A stretch of DNA of 33,884 nucleotides from Pseudomonas morbosilactucae (GCF_023241715.1 NZ_JALQCW010000060.1:1-33884); one strand, 5' to 3'. Positions 1 to 7,793 are shown, numbered from the stretch's first letter. A program made the numbers and translations. Notes: generated by a model not told the origin, from the sequence alone.

Positions 1-100
1 ACCAGGGCGGTGTGGCTGAGACGGGAAAAACGCGCAGGCTGGCTAGCCTGAGGTTGCATGGATGGCATCCAGTGGTACTCCGTTATTGTTCTTATTTGGC

Positions 101-123
101 GAAAACGCTTCGAGGCGTTTTTC
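101..123 (+). terminator. Rho-independent terminator
   Basis: AAAACGC (102-108) pairs with GCGTTTT (115-121) around the loop TTCGAG, and the right arm forms a T-rich tail. It probably ends a plus-strand transcript that begins before the window. Confidence 0.65.
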
Positions 124-184
124 GATTGGCCACTCGGGGTGGCCACGGCAGTCGGGACTGTCCGTGGAGCGACTCTAAAGGGCC

Positions 185-217
185 AACCTTTCGCTAACCT
201 TTCAGCTGGCTTTCACG
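185..217 (+). promoter_or_regulatory. Candidate OmpR-family response-regulator box (tandem 11-bp repeats)
   Basis: AACCTTTC occurs at 185-192 and again at 196-203, exactly 11 bp apart. A third unit with TTTC at 211-214 continues the same phase. OmpR/PhoB-type regulators bind such one-helical-turn direct repeats as head-to-tail dimers. The box sits just upstream of a candidate promoter and about 100 bp before tctD, so autoregulation is a reasonable inference. Confidence 0.45.
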
Positions 218-227
218 GTTTTCGGGC

Positions 228-255
228 TTCACAGCGACGGTTGCGGCTGTAAACT
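228..255 (+). promoter_or_regulatory. Candidate sigma-70 promoter of tctDE
   Basis: TTCACA (228-233, five of six matches to the -35 consensus) is followed after 16 bp by TAAACT (250-255). Transcription would start near 262, giving a leader of about 40 nt before the ATG at 303. Confidence 0.4.
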
Positions 256-302
256 CCGCGGCAAAGAGTGGCGTCGATGCCCCCTGAACGAGGTAAAAAC
301 CC

Positions 303-974
303 ATGCGTGTCCTGCTCGTTGAAGACCATCTGCAGTTGGCCGAAAGTGTCGCCCAGGCCCTGAAAAGCACGGGCCTGACCGTGGATGTGCTGCACGATGG
401 CGTGGCGGCAGACCTGGCGCTGAGCAGCGAGGAGTATGCGATGGCGATCCTCGATGTGGGCTTGCCGCGCATGGATGGCTTTGAAGTGCTGGCGCGCTTG
501 CGCGGGCGGGGCAAGAACCTGCCGGTGTTGATGCTGACGGCCCGCAGCGATGTGAAGGACCGGGTTCACGGCCTCAACCTGGGCGCCGATGATTACCTGG
601 CCAAACCTTTCGAACTCACTGAACTCGAGGCGCGGGTCAAGGCCCTGTTGCGGCGCAGTGTGCTCGGCGGCGAGCGCCAGCAACGTTGCGGGGTACTGGC
701 CTACGACCTGGATACCCGGCGCTTCACCCTGGGCGACGAGTTGCTGACCCTGACGTCCCGCGAGCAAGCGGTGCTTGAGGCCCTGATTGCCCGGCCGGGT
801 CGGGTGATGAGCAAAGAGCAATTGGCCTCCCAGGTGTTTGGTCTGGATGAAGAAGCCAGCCCCGACGCGATCGAAATCTACGTCCACCGCCTGCGCAAGA
901 AGCTCGACGGGCATGCCGTGGCTATCGTCACCTTCCGCGGCCTGGGCTACCTGCTGGAAAGCCGCGATGCATAA
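303..974 (+). CDS. tctD: OmpR/PhoB-family response regulator, TctD type
   Basis: A 223-residue DNA-binding response regulator. The N-terminal receiver domain (about 1-118) shows the acidic pocket E7/D8, the phosphoacceptor D51 in the AILDVGLP context, T79 and K101 in LAKPF. The C-terminal winged helix (about 125-220) has the typical ending YVHRLRKK and GLGYLL. Its stop codon overlaps the start of the sensor kinase by 8 bp, so the two are co-translated partners. PAO1 carries a TctD/TctE-annotated pair beside nadB, which supports the name. The usual role there is tricarboxylate uptake control, but no transporter genes are visible here, so the signal is unproven. The ATG at 303 follows a GAGG at about 290. 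Confidence 0.85.
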   Translation: MRVLLVEDHLQLAESVAQALKSTGLTVDVLHDGVAADLALSSEEYAMAILDVGLPRMDGFEVLARLRGRGKNLPVLMLTARSDVKDRVHGLNLGADDYLAKPFELTELEARVKALLRRSVLGGERQQRCGVLAYDLDTRRFTLGDELLTLTSREQAVLEALIARPGRVMSKEQLASQVFGLDEEASPDAIEIYVHRLRKKLDGHAVAIVTFRGLGYLLESRDA

Positions 975-2352
975 GCCCAGCAGCCTGCGCTGGCGGTTGT
1001 TGTGGAACCTGGCGCTGCTGCTGGTGGTGCTGATGCTGGCCAGCGGCTTGAGTGCCTACTGGAATGGGCGCGAAGCTGCCGACACGGCCTACGACCGCAC
1101 CTTGCTGGCGTCGGCGCGGACCATTGCCGCGGGCCTTTCGCAACGGGACGGCGGCCTCAGCGCCAATGTGCCCTATGTGGCCCTGGACACCTTCGCCTAC
1201 GACAGCGCCGGGCGCATCTACTACCAGGTCAATGACATTCACCAGCAGTTGATTTCCGGCTACGAAAACCTGCCAGGCCCTCCGCCGGGCACACCACGCA
1301 CCGACGATTACCCGGCATTGGCGCGTTTCTACGACGCCACTTACCAGGGGCAGAATGTGCGGGTGGTGAGCCTGCTCAAGGCGGTCAGCGAGCCGAACAT
1401 GAATGGCATGGCTGAAATTCGTGTGGCTGAAACCGACGAGGCCCGTGTGGCCATGGCCCGTAGTCTGATGGCCGATACCTTGTTGCGCCTGGGCATGTTG
1501 GCGGTTGGCGCCCTGGTGCTGGTGTGGTTCGCAGTCAGTGCGGCGCTGCGCCCCCTGGAGCGTTTGCGCGGTGCGGTAGAAGAGCGTCAGCCCGATGATT
1601 TGCGGCCCTTGCCCCTGGTGGAGGTGCAACGTGAGTTGTGGCCGCTGGTCCGGGCGTTGAATCACTTCACCGAGCGTTTGCGTGGGCAGTTTGAACGCCA
1701 GGCGCAGTTTATCGCCGACGCGGCCCATGAACTGCGCACGCCTCTGGCGGCGCTCAAGGCGCGGCTGGAGTTGGGGCTGCGTGCCGAGGACCCGCCAACC
1801 TGGCGGGCAACCCTGGAGAGCGCGGCCCAAGGCACGGACCGCCTGACTCACCTGGCCAACCAACTGCTGTCGCTGGCGCGGATCGAAAACGGCGCCCGGG
1901 CGATTGCCGAAGGCGGCGCGCAGTTGCTCGACCTCAGCCAACTGGCCCGGGAGCTGGGCATGGCGATGGCGCCCTTGGCCCACGCCCGTGGCGTGGCGCT
2001 GGCCCTGGAAGCCGACGAGCCGGTGTGGCTCAAGGGCGAGCCAACCTTGCTCAATGAACTGCTGAGCAACCTGGTGGATAACGCCCTGGCCCACACGCCT
2101 TCGGGCGGCAATGTAATTTTGCGGGTGTTGCCACCGGGTGTACTGGAGGTTGAAGACGATGGGCCGGGCATCCCGCTGGAAGACCGGGATCGGGTGTTCG
2201 AACGCTTCTACCGGCGTAACCAGCAAGTGGCCGGGTCTGGGTTGGGCTTGGCGATTGTGGGGGAGATTTGTCGTGCCCATCTGGCCCAGGTCAGCCTGCA
2301 TGACGGCGAGCTTTCGGGGCTGAAGGTGCGGGTGAGTTTTAACGGCGGCTAG
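967..2352 (+). CDS. tctE: Sensor histidine kinase, TctE type
   Basis: A 461-residue inner-membrane kinase that would phosphorylate the preceding regulator. It has a first membrane helix (about 10-30), a periplasmic sensor region of the short 2CSK type (about 31-170), a second helix (about 172-195), then HAMP-like, dimerisation and ATPase parts. The phosphorylated histidine is H254 in DAAHELRTPLAAL. N box (NLVDNALAHTP), G1 (DDGPGIP), F box (VFERFYR) and G2 (GSGLGLAI) are all intact. I chose the ATG at 967, overlapping the regulator's end, instead of the upstream in-frame start at 838, because the protein then begins directly with its membrane anchor. The ligand cannot be read from the sequence. 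Confidence 0.85.
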   Translation: MHKPSSLRWRLLWNLALLLVVLMLASGLSAYWNGREAADTAYDRTLLASARTIAAGLSQRDGGLSANVPYVALDTFAYDSAGRIYYQVNDIHQQLISGYENLPGPPPGTPRTDDYPALARFYDATYQGQNVRVVSLLKAVSEPNMNGMAEIRVAETDEARVAMARSLMADTLLRLGMLAVGALVLVWFAVSAALRPLERLRGAVEERQPDDLRPLPLVEVQRELWPLVRALNHFTERLRGQFERQAQFIADAAHELRTPLAALKARLELGLRAEDPPTWRATLESAAQGTDRLTHLANQLLSLARIENGARAIAEGGAQLLDLSQLARELGMAMAPLAHARGVALALEADEPVWLKGEPTLLNELLSNLVDNALAHTPSGGNVILRVLPPGVLEVEDDGPGIPLEDRDRVFERFYRRNQQVAGSGLGLAIVGEICRAHLAQVSLHDGELSGLKVRVSFNGG

Positions 2353-2357
2353 CAGCC

Positions 2358-2387
2358 CGGGCGTTCCTTGCCCGAGTGCCCTTTTAG
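2358..2387. terminator. Weak hairpin between convergent genes
   Basis: CGGGC (2358-2362) pairs with GCCCG (2370-2374), and a CTTTT run follows at 2381-2385. It lies between the end of tctE and the end of the HDOD gene. The short stem makes it a weak terminator call. Confidence 0.3.
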
Positions 2388-3205
2388 TAAAACATCGAGC
2401 GAGATTCTTCGAGGTCCTGGCAGCCCTGGAGGTTTTCCGGGTCAATCCCCAGTTTCTTGAACGCCGGCACATTGCGGGCGTCGATGCGGCCCAGGGGATG
2501 GTCGCAATCCTTGTGGCAATACAGGGTGGCTACCTGGACCAGGTCCACGTAGTCGATCTGTCGGGATTGGCGCTGAAAATCCAGGTATTTCAGGGGAATC
2601 GTCACCAGTTGCTCGGGAAAGTCCCAAACCTTGAGGAGTTTTTCACCGAGCAGCGGATGAATGTTCTCGATCACATGGTCGAGGCTGACCGGGTCGGCCA
2701 GCAGCTCGTAGTGGTCTTCGGCATACGTGAGGATCGGCAGTACGCCGATCTGGTGCACCAACCCACCCAAGGCGGCCTGGTCGGGCTTGAGCTGTGAGTA
2801 GCGGCGGCACAGGGCGTAGCTGACACCGGCGACTTCCAGGCTTTTGTGCCAGACATCGTGCATCTTCTGCGCAACCACGTCGGAGCGGGCGTGAAAAATC
2901 TGCTCCATGACCAGTCCGATGGCCAGGTTGCTGCTGTAGTTGATGCCCAGGCGGGTGATCGCGGTGTAGAGATCGGTGACTTCCTGGGTCGCGCGTAGCA
3001 ATGGGCTGTTGACCACTTTGATCAGGCGTGCGGACAGTGCGGTATCGCGGCCGATCATCTTGCTCAGGGCGCTGACGCTGATCTCCGGGTCTTCGGCGGC
3101 CCGGCGAATCTGCATGGCCACTTCCGGTAACGTTGGCAGAACCAGGTCATCGTTATCGATGGCCTCAACCAAATCCTGTTGGACCTTATCCGCCAGATTG
3201 TTCAT
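2384..3205 (-). CDS. HDOD domain-containing protein
   Basis: A 273-residue cytoplasmic protein made almost entirely of one HDOD domain, a catalytically inactive relative of HD phosphohydrolases found in signalling proteins. Recognisable HDOD sequence includes LPTLPEVAMQI, RDTALSARLIKVVNSP, ITRLGI, LGGLVHQIGVLPIL and the HPLLGEKLLKVWDFP segment. It carries no GGDEF, EAL or receiver domain, so no output can be assigned. The gene starts 39 bp downstream of ygfZ on the same strand and is probably cotranscribed with it. A role in signalling or stress is family-level inference only. Confidence 0.8.
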   Translation of the reverse strand: MNNLADKVQQDLVEAIDNDDLVLPTLPEVAMQIRRAAEDPEISVSALSKMIGRDTALSARLIKVVNSPLLRATQEVTDLYTAITRLGINYSSNLAIGLVMEQIFHARSDVVAQKMHDVWHKSLEVAGVSYALCRRYSQLKPDQAALGGLVHQIGVLPILTYAEDHYELLADPVSLDHVIENIHPLLGEKLLKVWDFPEQLVTIPLKYLDFQRQSRQIDYVDLVQVATLYCHKDCDHPLGRIDARNVPAFKKLGIDPENLQGCQDLEESRSMFY

Positions 3206-3244
3206 GTATGTTCTCTAGGGTGACGCTATCAAGGTGCAGCTATA

Positions 3245-4186
3245 TCAACGCTGGATCTCGCGATCACGGTCCAGTTGGTAAGGCAGGTCGAGCAATTGCA
3301 GGGCAGGGCCCTCGAGGCTGGCGAGATGAATATCGGCGGCTTCCACGGCTTCGGCCTGCAACACCGCCAAAAGTTCGATCTGTTGTTCGGCGTGGGCGGC
3401 GAGCACCACTTCACCCACCGCGCTGTTGTGGCTTGGAGCGAACAGCGGCGTGCCCGGCGCGGGTAAATCCCCGGCGGCCACGGTCAGCCGATACAAGCGA
3501 CGCTTGAGTTTGCCGAGGTACTGCATACGCGCCACGATTTCCTGGCCGGTGTAGCAGCCTTTCTTGAAACTGACGCCGCCGATGGCTTGCAGGTTGAGCA
3601 TCTGCGGGATGAACAACTCGCGGGTGGTGGGCATGACCTGGCCAATGCCGGCGCGGATCTGCCCCAGCAGCCACGGGTTCAGGTCACTTTCAGCCAATTG
3701 GCTGGCCAGGCGGGTGCGCAGGCTGTCGGCTTGATCGGCCGGGGCCCAGAGTTCGGCGCGCTGAGGGGAAACCCGCACTGCGATCAGGCCACCAGCCCGG
3801 GCCACGGCGCCATCGGTTTCCGGCAGCTCCAGCCCCAGGGCGCTGAGGCTGGCATCCGCCTGTTGCAGGCCGAAGCGCACCCAGTTGGCACTTTCATCAC
3901 TGAGCTTGGCCTTGGAAAACACGGCGTATTTTTTCAGGTCCGCCAGTTGCGGCTCCAGCAGCTCGCTGGCCATGGCCAACAGGCAGCCGTCGCCCTCGAG
4001 CAAGATGCGGAAGCTGGATTGCATGCGGCCTTTCTGGGTGCAGCGGGCGCCGAGGCTCGACTGGGATTCGCTCAAGTAGTTGAGGTTGCAGGTCAACTGA
4101 CCCTGAAGGAATTTGCTGGCGTCGGGGCCGCGGACGGCGAGGACGCCTTCGTGGGACAGCGTGCAGAAAAAAGCGGAATCAGCCAT
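3245..4186 (-). CDS. ygfZ: tRNA-modifying / folate-binding protein YgfZ
   Basis: A 313-residue member of the YgfZ/GcvT-like family, which binds tetrahydrofolate and supports assembly or repair of certain Fe-S enzymes such as the tRNA methylthiotransferase MiaB. The family signature KGCYTGQE is present with its conserved cysteine at C211, followed by IVARMQYLGKLKRRLYRL. The N-terminal GcvT-like fold begins with LSHEGVLAVRGPDASKFLQGQ. Length matches the family. It is divergent from sdhE across a 150-bp intergenic region, an arrangement also seen in other gammaproteobacteria, and is followed by the HDOD gene. Confidence 0.9.
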   Translation of the reverse strand: MADSAFFCTLSHEGVLAVRGPDASKFLQGQLTCNLNYLSESQSSLGARCTQKGRMQSSFRILLEGDGCLLAMASELLEPQLADLKKYAVFSKAKLSDESANWVRFGLQQADASLSALGLELPETDGAVARAGGLIAVRVSPQRAELWAPADQADSLRTRLASQLAESDLNPWLLGQIRAGIGQVMPTTRELFIPQMLNLQAIGGVSFKKGCYTGQEIVARMQYLGKLKRRLYRLTVAAGDLPAPGTPLFAPSHNSAVGEVVLAAHAEQQIELLAVLQAEAVEAADIHLASLEGPALQLLDLPYQLDRDREIQR

Positions 4187-4306
4187 GGGTCATCGCAGGG
4201 TCAAAAAGTCTGGTCGCCATCATAAGGGGGCGCCCTTGAAATGGGTAGTTCACAAAGGACCGGTGGTGGCCGACCAAAGCCGACTGTTCTCGTGCCCTTC
4301 GGCCTG

Positions 4307-4319
4307 TATACTTGCGCTC
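4307..4319 (+). promoter_or_regulatory. Candidate -10 element of sdhE
   Basis: TATACT (4307-4312) is followed by the GC-rich stretch TGCGCTC. No good -35 was found. It lies 25 bp before the sdhE start inside the divergent ygfZ-sdhE region. Confidence 0.35.
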
Positions 4320-4336
4320 TATTTGAGGAGCGCTCC

Positions 4337-4591
4337 ATGGTCGAAGATGTTGAACTGAACCGCCTCTACTGGCACAGCCGCCGCGGCATGCTTGAGCTTG
4401 ACGTGTTGCTGGTGCCCTTTGTGAAAGAGGTCTATGCGCATCTCAATGAGGTGGATCGCGAATGCTACCGCAAGCTGCTTGAGTGCGAAGATCAGGACAT
4501 GTTCGGCTGGTTCATGGAGCGCAGCGAATCGGAAGATCCTGAGTTGCAGCGCATGGTTCGCATGATCCTGGATCGTGTCCAGCCCAAGTAA
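4337..4591 (+). CDS. sdhE: FAD assembly factor SdhE
   Basis: An 84-residue protein of the SdhE/Sdh5 family (formerly YgfY or CptB), which promotes covalent attachment of FAD to the succinate dehydrogenase flavoprotein SdhA. The diagnostic RGM.E motif is seen in SRRGMLELD (about residues 14-22), and FGWFMER is also typical. The length fits the family. A strong GAGGAG at 4325-4330 decides the ATG at 4337 over longer in-frame starts. It overlaps the following ygfX-like gene by 17 bp, indicating translational coupling. It has also been described as the antitoxin half of a CptBA-type pair, a less settled role. Confidence 0.92.
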   Translation: MVEDVELNRLYWHSRRGMLELDVLLVPFVKEVYAHLNEVDRECYRKLLECEDQDMFGWFMERSESEDPELQRMVRMILDRVQPK

Positions 4592-5027
4592 CGCGTTTGA
4601 ATGCCGCTGGCGGGCCTCGCGGCACTTGCTGGCGGCGTATCTCCTGGCCCAGCTGTTCGCGCTGGGCACTCTGTTGATCCTGAATGCACCGCCCTGGGCC
4701 TGCCTGCTCGGCATTTTGCTGTGCCTGGCGCATGGCGCCTGGGTCTTGCCGCGGCAGATTCTATTGACTCACCCTCGGGCTTTCCGTGGGTTGCGGCGCA
4801 CTGCCGACGGCTGGGAGCTGTGGAATGCGGCAGCAGGCTGGCAGGCAGTGCAGTTGCGCCCTGACAGCCTGGCCTTGCCATTGATGGTGGTGCTGCGTTT
4901 TCGTGTGCGCGGGGAGCGCCGGGTGCGATCAATCTGTGTGCCCGCCGGCTCGCAGGCGGCGGATGTGCATCGCCGCCTGCGGGTACGACTCAAGTTCAGT
5001 CGGCGTAGGTGGGCGGCACCAGAATAG
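4575..5027 (+). CDS. YgfX/CptA-like membrane protein
   Basis: A 150-residue protein starting with GTG inside the end of sdhE. Two closely spaced hydrophobic helices (about residues 17-55, around LLAAYLLAQLFALGTLLIL and ACLLGILLCLAHGAWVL) are followed by a polar, arginine-rich C-terminal part. Position next to SdhE, size and two-helix layout match the YgfX family, once called the toxin CptA in E. coli and implicated in cell division or morphology; that function is disputed. Its last 32 bp overlap the end of nadB on the other strand. Family assignment rests mainly on context and topology. Confidence 0.75.
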   Translation: MSSPSNAFECRWRASRHLLAAYLLAQLFALGTLLILNAPPWACLLGILLCLAHGAWVLPRQILLTHPRAFRGLRRTADGWELWNAAAGWQAVQLRPDSLALPLMVVLRFRVRGERRVRSICVPAGSQAADVHRRLRVRLKFSRRRWAAPE

Positions 5028-6612
5028 TGTCCCGGGCCTCGGCCAGCATCTGCGGGTAATCGAGGGTGTAGTGCAGGCCGCGGCTTTCCTTGCGTTCCAT
5101 GGCGGAGCGAATCATCAGCTCGGCCACCTGGGCCAGGTTGCGCAACTCGATGAGGTCACGACTGACCTTGTAGTTGCTGTAGAACTCATCGATTTCGTCC
5201 AGCAGCAAGCGAACCCTGTGCTGGGCTCGTTGCAGGCGCTTGTTGGTGCGCACGATGCCGACGTAGTCCCACATGAATCGCCGCAGTTCGTCCCAGTTGT
5301 GCGCAATGATCACGTCTTCATCGGAATCGGTGACCTGGCTGGCGTCCCAGGCGGGCAGGGCTTCGGGGATGGTCACTTGGGACAGCTGTTCGAGGATGTC
5401 GCTGGCCGCGGAACGCGCGTAGACAAAGCATTCGAGCAATGAGTTGCTAGCCATGCGGTTGGCGCCGTGGAGGCCGGTGAAGCTGGTTTCGCCGATGGCG
5501 TAGAGGCCCGGCACGTCGGTGCGGCCATGTTGGTCCACCAGCACGCCGCCGCAGGTGTAGTGGGCTGCCGGCACCACTGGGATCGGTTGCTTGGTGATGT
5601 CGATGGAAAATTCCAGGCAGCGCTCATAGACCGTCGGGAAGTGGCTTTTGATAAAGGCTTCCGGCTGGTGACTGATGTCCAGGTACACGCAGTCGATGCC
5701 CAGGCGCTTCATTTCATGGTCGATGGCACGGGCCACAATGTCCCGTGGCGCCAGCTCGGCCCGAGGGTCGAAGCGTTGCATGAAGCGTTCGCCGTTGGGC
5801 AGCTTCAGGTGCGCGCCTTCGCCCCGCAGGGCTTCGGTGATCAGGAAGCTCTTGGCCTGTGGGTGATACAGGCAGGTGGGGTGGAACTGATTGAACTCCA
5901 GGTTCGCCACCCGGCAGCCAGAGCGCCAAGCCATGGCGATGCCATCCCCGCAGGCGCCATCCGGGTTGCTGGTATAGAGGTAGACCTTGGCGGCGCCGCC
6001 GGACGCGAGAATCACGAACCGTGCGCCAAAGGTATCGACCTCGCCCGTGCCGCGGTTGAGCACATAGGCACCCAGGCAGCGGTCGCCGTCGAGGCCCAGG
6101 CGTTTTTCGGTGATCAGGTCGACAGCGACTCGTTGCTCGAGCAGTTCGATGTTCGGGCGTTGCCGAGCCTGGCTCAGCAATGTCTTGAAGATCGCCGCGC
6201 CAGTGGCATCGGCGGCATGGATGATGCGCCGATGGCTGTGGCCGCCTTCGCGGGTCAGGTGAAACTCGAAGGTGCCGTCGACATTGCTGCCGTCTTCATC
6301 GCGGGTAAACGGTACGCCCTGATCGATCAGCCACTGGATGGCTTCGCGACTGTGCTCGACGGTGAAACGCACCGCATCTTCGTGGCACAGGCCGCCGCCA
6401 GCATTGAGGGTGTCAGCGACGTGGGATTCGATGGTGTCAGTATCGTCCAGAACGGCAGCGACACCGCCCTGGGCCCAGAATGTAGAGCCATTGGCGAGGT
6501 CGCCCTTGCTCAATACCGCAATGCGCAGATGATCGGGAAGGGTCAGTGCGAGGCTCAAGCCGGCAGCGCCGCTGCCAATCACCAGTACATCGTGTTGAAA
6601 CTGTTGGCTCAT
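4996..6612 (-). CDS. nadB: L-aspartate oxidase NadB
   Basis: A 538-residue FAD flavoprotein that oxidises L-aspartate to iminoaspartate, the first step of de novo NAD synthesis; NadA, not in this window, takes the product on. The dinucleotide-binding motif VLVIGSGAAGLSLAL is at the N terminus. Other family motifs are GSTFWAQGGVAAV, HLTREGGHSHRRIIHAADATG, FNQFHPTCLY and HYTCGGVLVD. The start at 6612 gives the length usual for Pseudomonas and begins just before the FAD motif; the open frame extends to 6927 but that extension has no similarity or composition suggesting protein. NadB is a homologue of SdhA/FrdA, notable next to sdhE. Confidence 0.95.
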   Translation of the reverse strand: MSQQFQHDVLVIGSGAAGLSLALTLPDHLRIAVLSKGDLANGSTFWAQGGVAAVLDDTDTIESHVADTLNAGGGLCHEDAVRFTVEHSREAIQWLIDQGVPFTRDEDGSNVDGTFEFHLTREGGHSHRRIIHAADATGAAIFKTLLSQARQRPNIELLEQRVAVDLITEKRLGLDGDRCLGAYVLNRGTGEVDTFGARFVILASGGAAKVYLYTSNPDGACGDGIAMAWRSGCRVANLEFNQFHPTCLYHPQAKSFLITEALRGEGAHLKLPNGERFMQRFDPRAELAPRDIVARAIDHEMKRLGIDCVYLDISHQPEAFIKSHFPTVYERCLEFSIDITKQPIPVVPAAHYTCGGVLVDQHGRTDVPGLYAIGETSFTGLHGANRMASNSLLECFVYARSAASDILEQLSQVTIPEALPAWDASQVTDSDEDVIIAHNWDELRRFMWDYVGIVRTNKRLQRAQHRVRLLLDEIDEFYSNYKVSRDLIELRNLAQVAELMIRSAMERKESRGLHYTLDYPQMLAEARDTILVPPTYAD

Positions 6613-6900
6613 TTCAGGATTCCGCTCAAAGCGACCCGGGTCGGGGGTGGCGCAAGAAGCCTGGATCGGCGAGTCAAGGCAGCCACACAGCCCACTAGTA
6701 TATAGAGGGGGGGATCGGCACAATAGCGAGCCTTCGTGGCATTGTGAAACTACGGTGACCAAAAGAGTGGTTCGTGTCCGCCGCTTCGTCGGGATCAATT
6801 GCCTGCTTGTGTCGGTGATCTGACGACTGTATCGAAGATGTAGCAGTCTTTTTCTCTTCTCGGTTACACAATGTTCGTTCTGCACGGCTATAAAGATTGG

Positions 6901-6928
6901 GAACTTTTGCCAAGTGCCCAAGCTCAAT
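6901..6928 (+). promoter_or_regulatory. Candidate distal AlgU (sigma-E type) promoter
   Basis: GAACTT (6901-6906) matches the AlgU -35 exactly, and TCAAT follows after 17 bp at 6924-6928, a partial match to the -10 TCTGA. It lies about 250 bp before algU. In P. aeruginosa algU is also transcribed from more than one promoter including self-dependent ones. Confidence 0.5.
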
Positions 6929-7094
6929 AGAAGGTTGCCTGAAAGAAGGGACAGCGTCGGCTTTATGCAGCATTTGTGTTGCGGTCATTGCCGCTGAAAT
7001 CGACGACAGGATTATTCGCGCAGCCGGCCCAGCCCGCGCTGCGTTTTTCGTGCGTGCCGGATCAGAGCCCGCAGGAAACTTGCTTGGAGGGGGA

Positions 7095-7121
7095 GAACTT
7101 TTGCGAAAAGCCCGAGTCTAT
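7095..7121 (+). promoter_or_regulatory. Proximal AlgU-dependent promoter of algU
   Basis: GAACTT (7095-7100) is followed after exactly 16 bp by TCTAT (7117-7121), close to the AlgU consensus GAACTT-N16/17-TCTGA. Transcription would begin about 55 nt before the algU start, which fits positive autoregulation. Confidence 0.7.
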
Positions 7122-7180
7122 GTTTGCAAGCCTGATCGATTAGCAATGCAAGCCTCCTCCGAGCTTATCGAGGAGTGTTC

Positions 7181-7762
7181 ATGCTAACCCAGGAAGAGGA
7201 TCAGCAGCTGGTCGAGCGCGTTCAACGCGGTGACAAGCGAGCGTTCGATCTGCTAGTGCTGAAATACCAGCACAAAATTCTCGGGTTGATCGTGCGTTTT
7301 GTGCACGACACCCATGAAGCCCAGGATGTCGCACAAGAAGCCTTTATCAAGGCTTACCGTGCACTTGGTAATTTCCGCGGTGACAGTGCGTTTTATACGT
7401 GGCTGTATCGTATCGCCATTAACACGGCGAAAAACTATCTGGTTTCACGCGGCCGTCGGCCGCCGGATAGCGATGTCAGTTCTGAGGATGCAGAGTTCTA
7501 CGATGGCGATCATGGCCTCAAGGATCTCGAGTCGCCGGAGCGTGCATTGCTGCGGGATGAGATCGAAGGCACCGTCCATCGAACCATCCAGCAACTTCCA
7601 GAAGATTTGCGTACAGCTTTAACTTTACGTGAATTCGATGGTCTGAGTTACGAGGACATTGCGAGCGTCATGCAATGTCCGGTGGGTACCGTGCGCTCCC
7701 GGATTTTCCGCGCTCGGGAAGCCATCGATAAAGCCCTGCAGCCGTTGTTGCAGGAAACCTGA
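7181..7762 (+). CDS. algU: Extracytoplasmic-function sigma factor AlgU (RpoE/AlgT)
   Basis: A 193-residue ECF sigma factor controlling envelope stress and alginate genes. Region 2 (about 10-95) contains the RGDKRAFDLLVLKYQHKI start, DAQDVAQEAFIKAY-like core (here EAQDVAQEAFIKAYRAL) and FYTWLYRIAINTAKNYL. Region 4 (about 130-185) contains LPEDLRTALTLREFDGLSYEDIA and the helix-turn-helix CPVGTVRSRIFRARE. The ATG at 7181 sits 6 bp after AGGAG; an in-frame GTG at 7175 lies too close to that site. It heads the algU-mucA-mucB-mucD cluster and its two upstream AlgU-type promoters imply autoregulation. Near identity to the P. aeruginosa N terminus is recalled from memory. Confidence 0.97.
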   Translation: MLTQEEDQQLVERVQRGDKRAFDLLVLKYQHKILGLIVRFVHDTHEAQDVAQEAFIKAYRALGNFRGDSAFYTWLYRIAINTAKNYLVSRGRRPPDSDVSSEDAEFYDGDHGLKDLESPERALLRDEIEGTVHRTIQQLPEDLRTALTLREFDGLSYEDIASVMQCPVGTVRSRIFRAREAIDKALQPLLQET

Positions 7763-7793
7763 GACAGCGGCGACAGCCAAGAGAGGAACCGCC

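Larger units (their letters stand above)
1..302. other. Non-coding leader upstream of the two-component pair
   Basis: No convincing coding region occurs here; the short open frames run through a terminator hairpin and have no ribosome binding site. From left to right it holds a small hairpin (CAGGCT at 35-40 with AGCCTG at 45-50), a terminator (101-123), tandem 11-bp repeats (185-217) and a candidate promoter (228-255), listed separately. The gene served by the terminator lies outside the window. Confidence 0.6.
6613..7180. other. Divergent regulatory region between nadB and algU
   Basis: No gene is supported here; the short open frames lack ribosome sites and protein-like composition. On the minus strand a TATACT (complement of 6697-6702) is a likely nadB -10 element, with only a poor -35. 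On the plus strand two AlgU-type promoters precede algU and are listed separately. The region is noticeably more AT-rich around 6760-6930 than the genes on either side. Confidence 0.6.

Noticed and set aside
928..2472. Long open frame (514 codons) antisense to tctE
   Set aside because: Histidine- and glutamine-rich translation typical of the strand opposite a GC-rich gene; no ribosome site or domain, while tctE has all kinase motifs.
4337..5027. sdhE plus ygfX-like gene as a dedicated toxin-antitoxin system
   Set aside because: SdhE has a well-established flavinylation role and the toxin role of YgfX is disputed; context alone does not support a TA call.
5467..6705. Long plus-strand open frame opposite nadB
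   Set aside because: No recognisable motifs; it exists because GC-biased codons on the other strand remove stops.
6613..6927. N-terminal extension of nadB to a start at 6927
   Set aside because: The extension covers the probable nadB promoter and the distal algU promoter and resembles no NadB N terminus; the start at 6612 gives the normal length.
7175..7180. GTG start for algU two codons upstream
   Set aside because: It overlaps the AGGAG ribosome site that serves the ATG at 7181.
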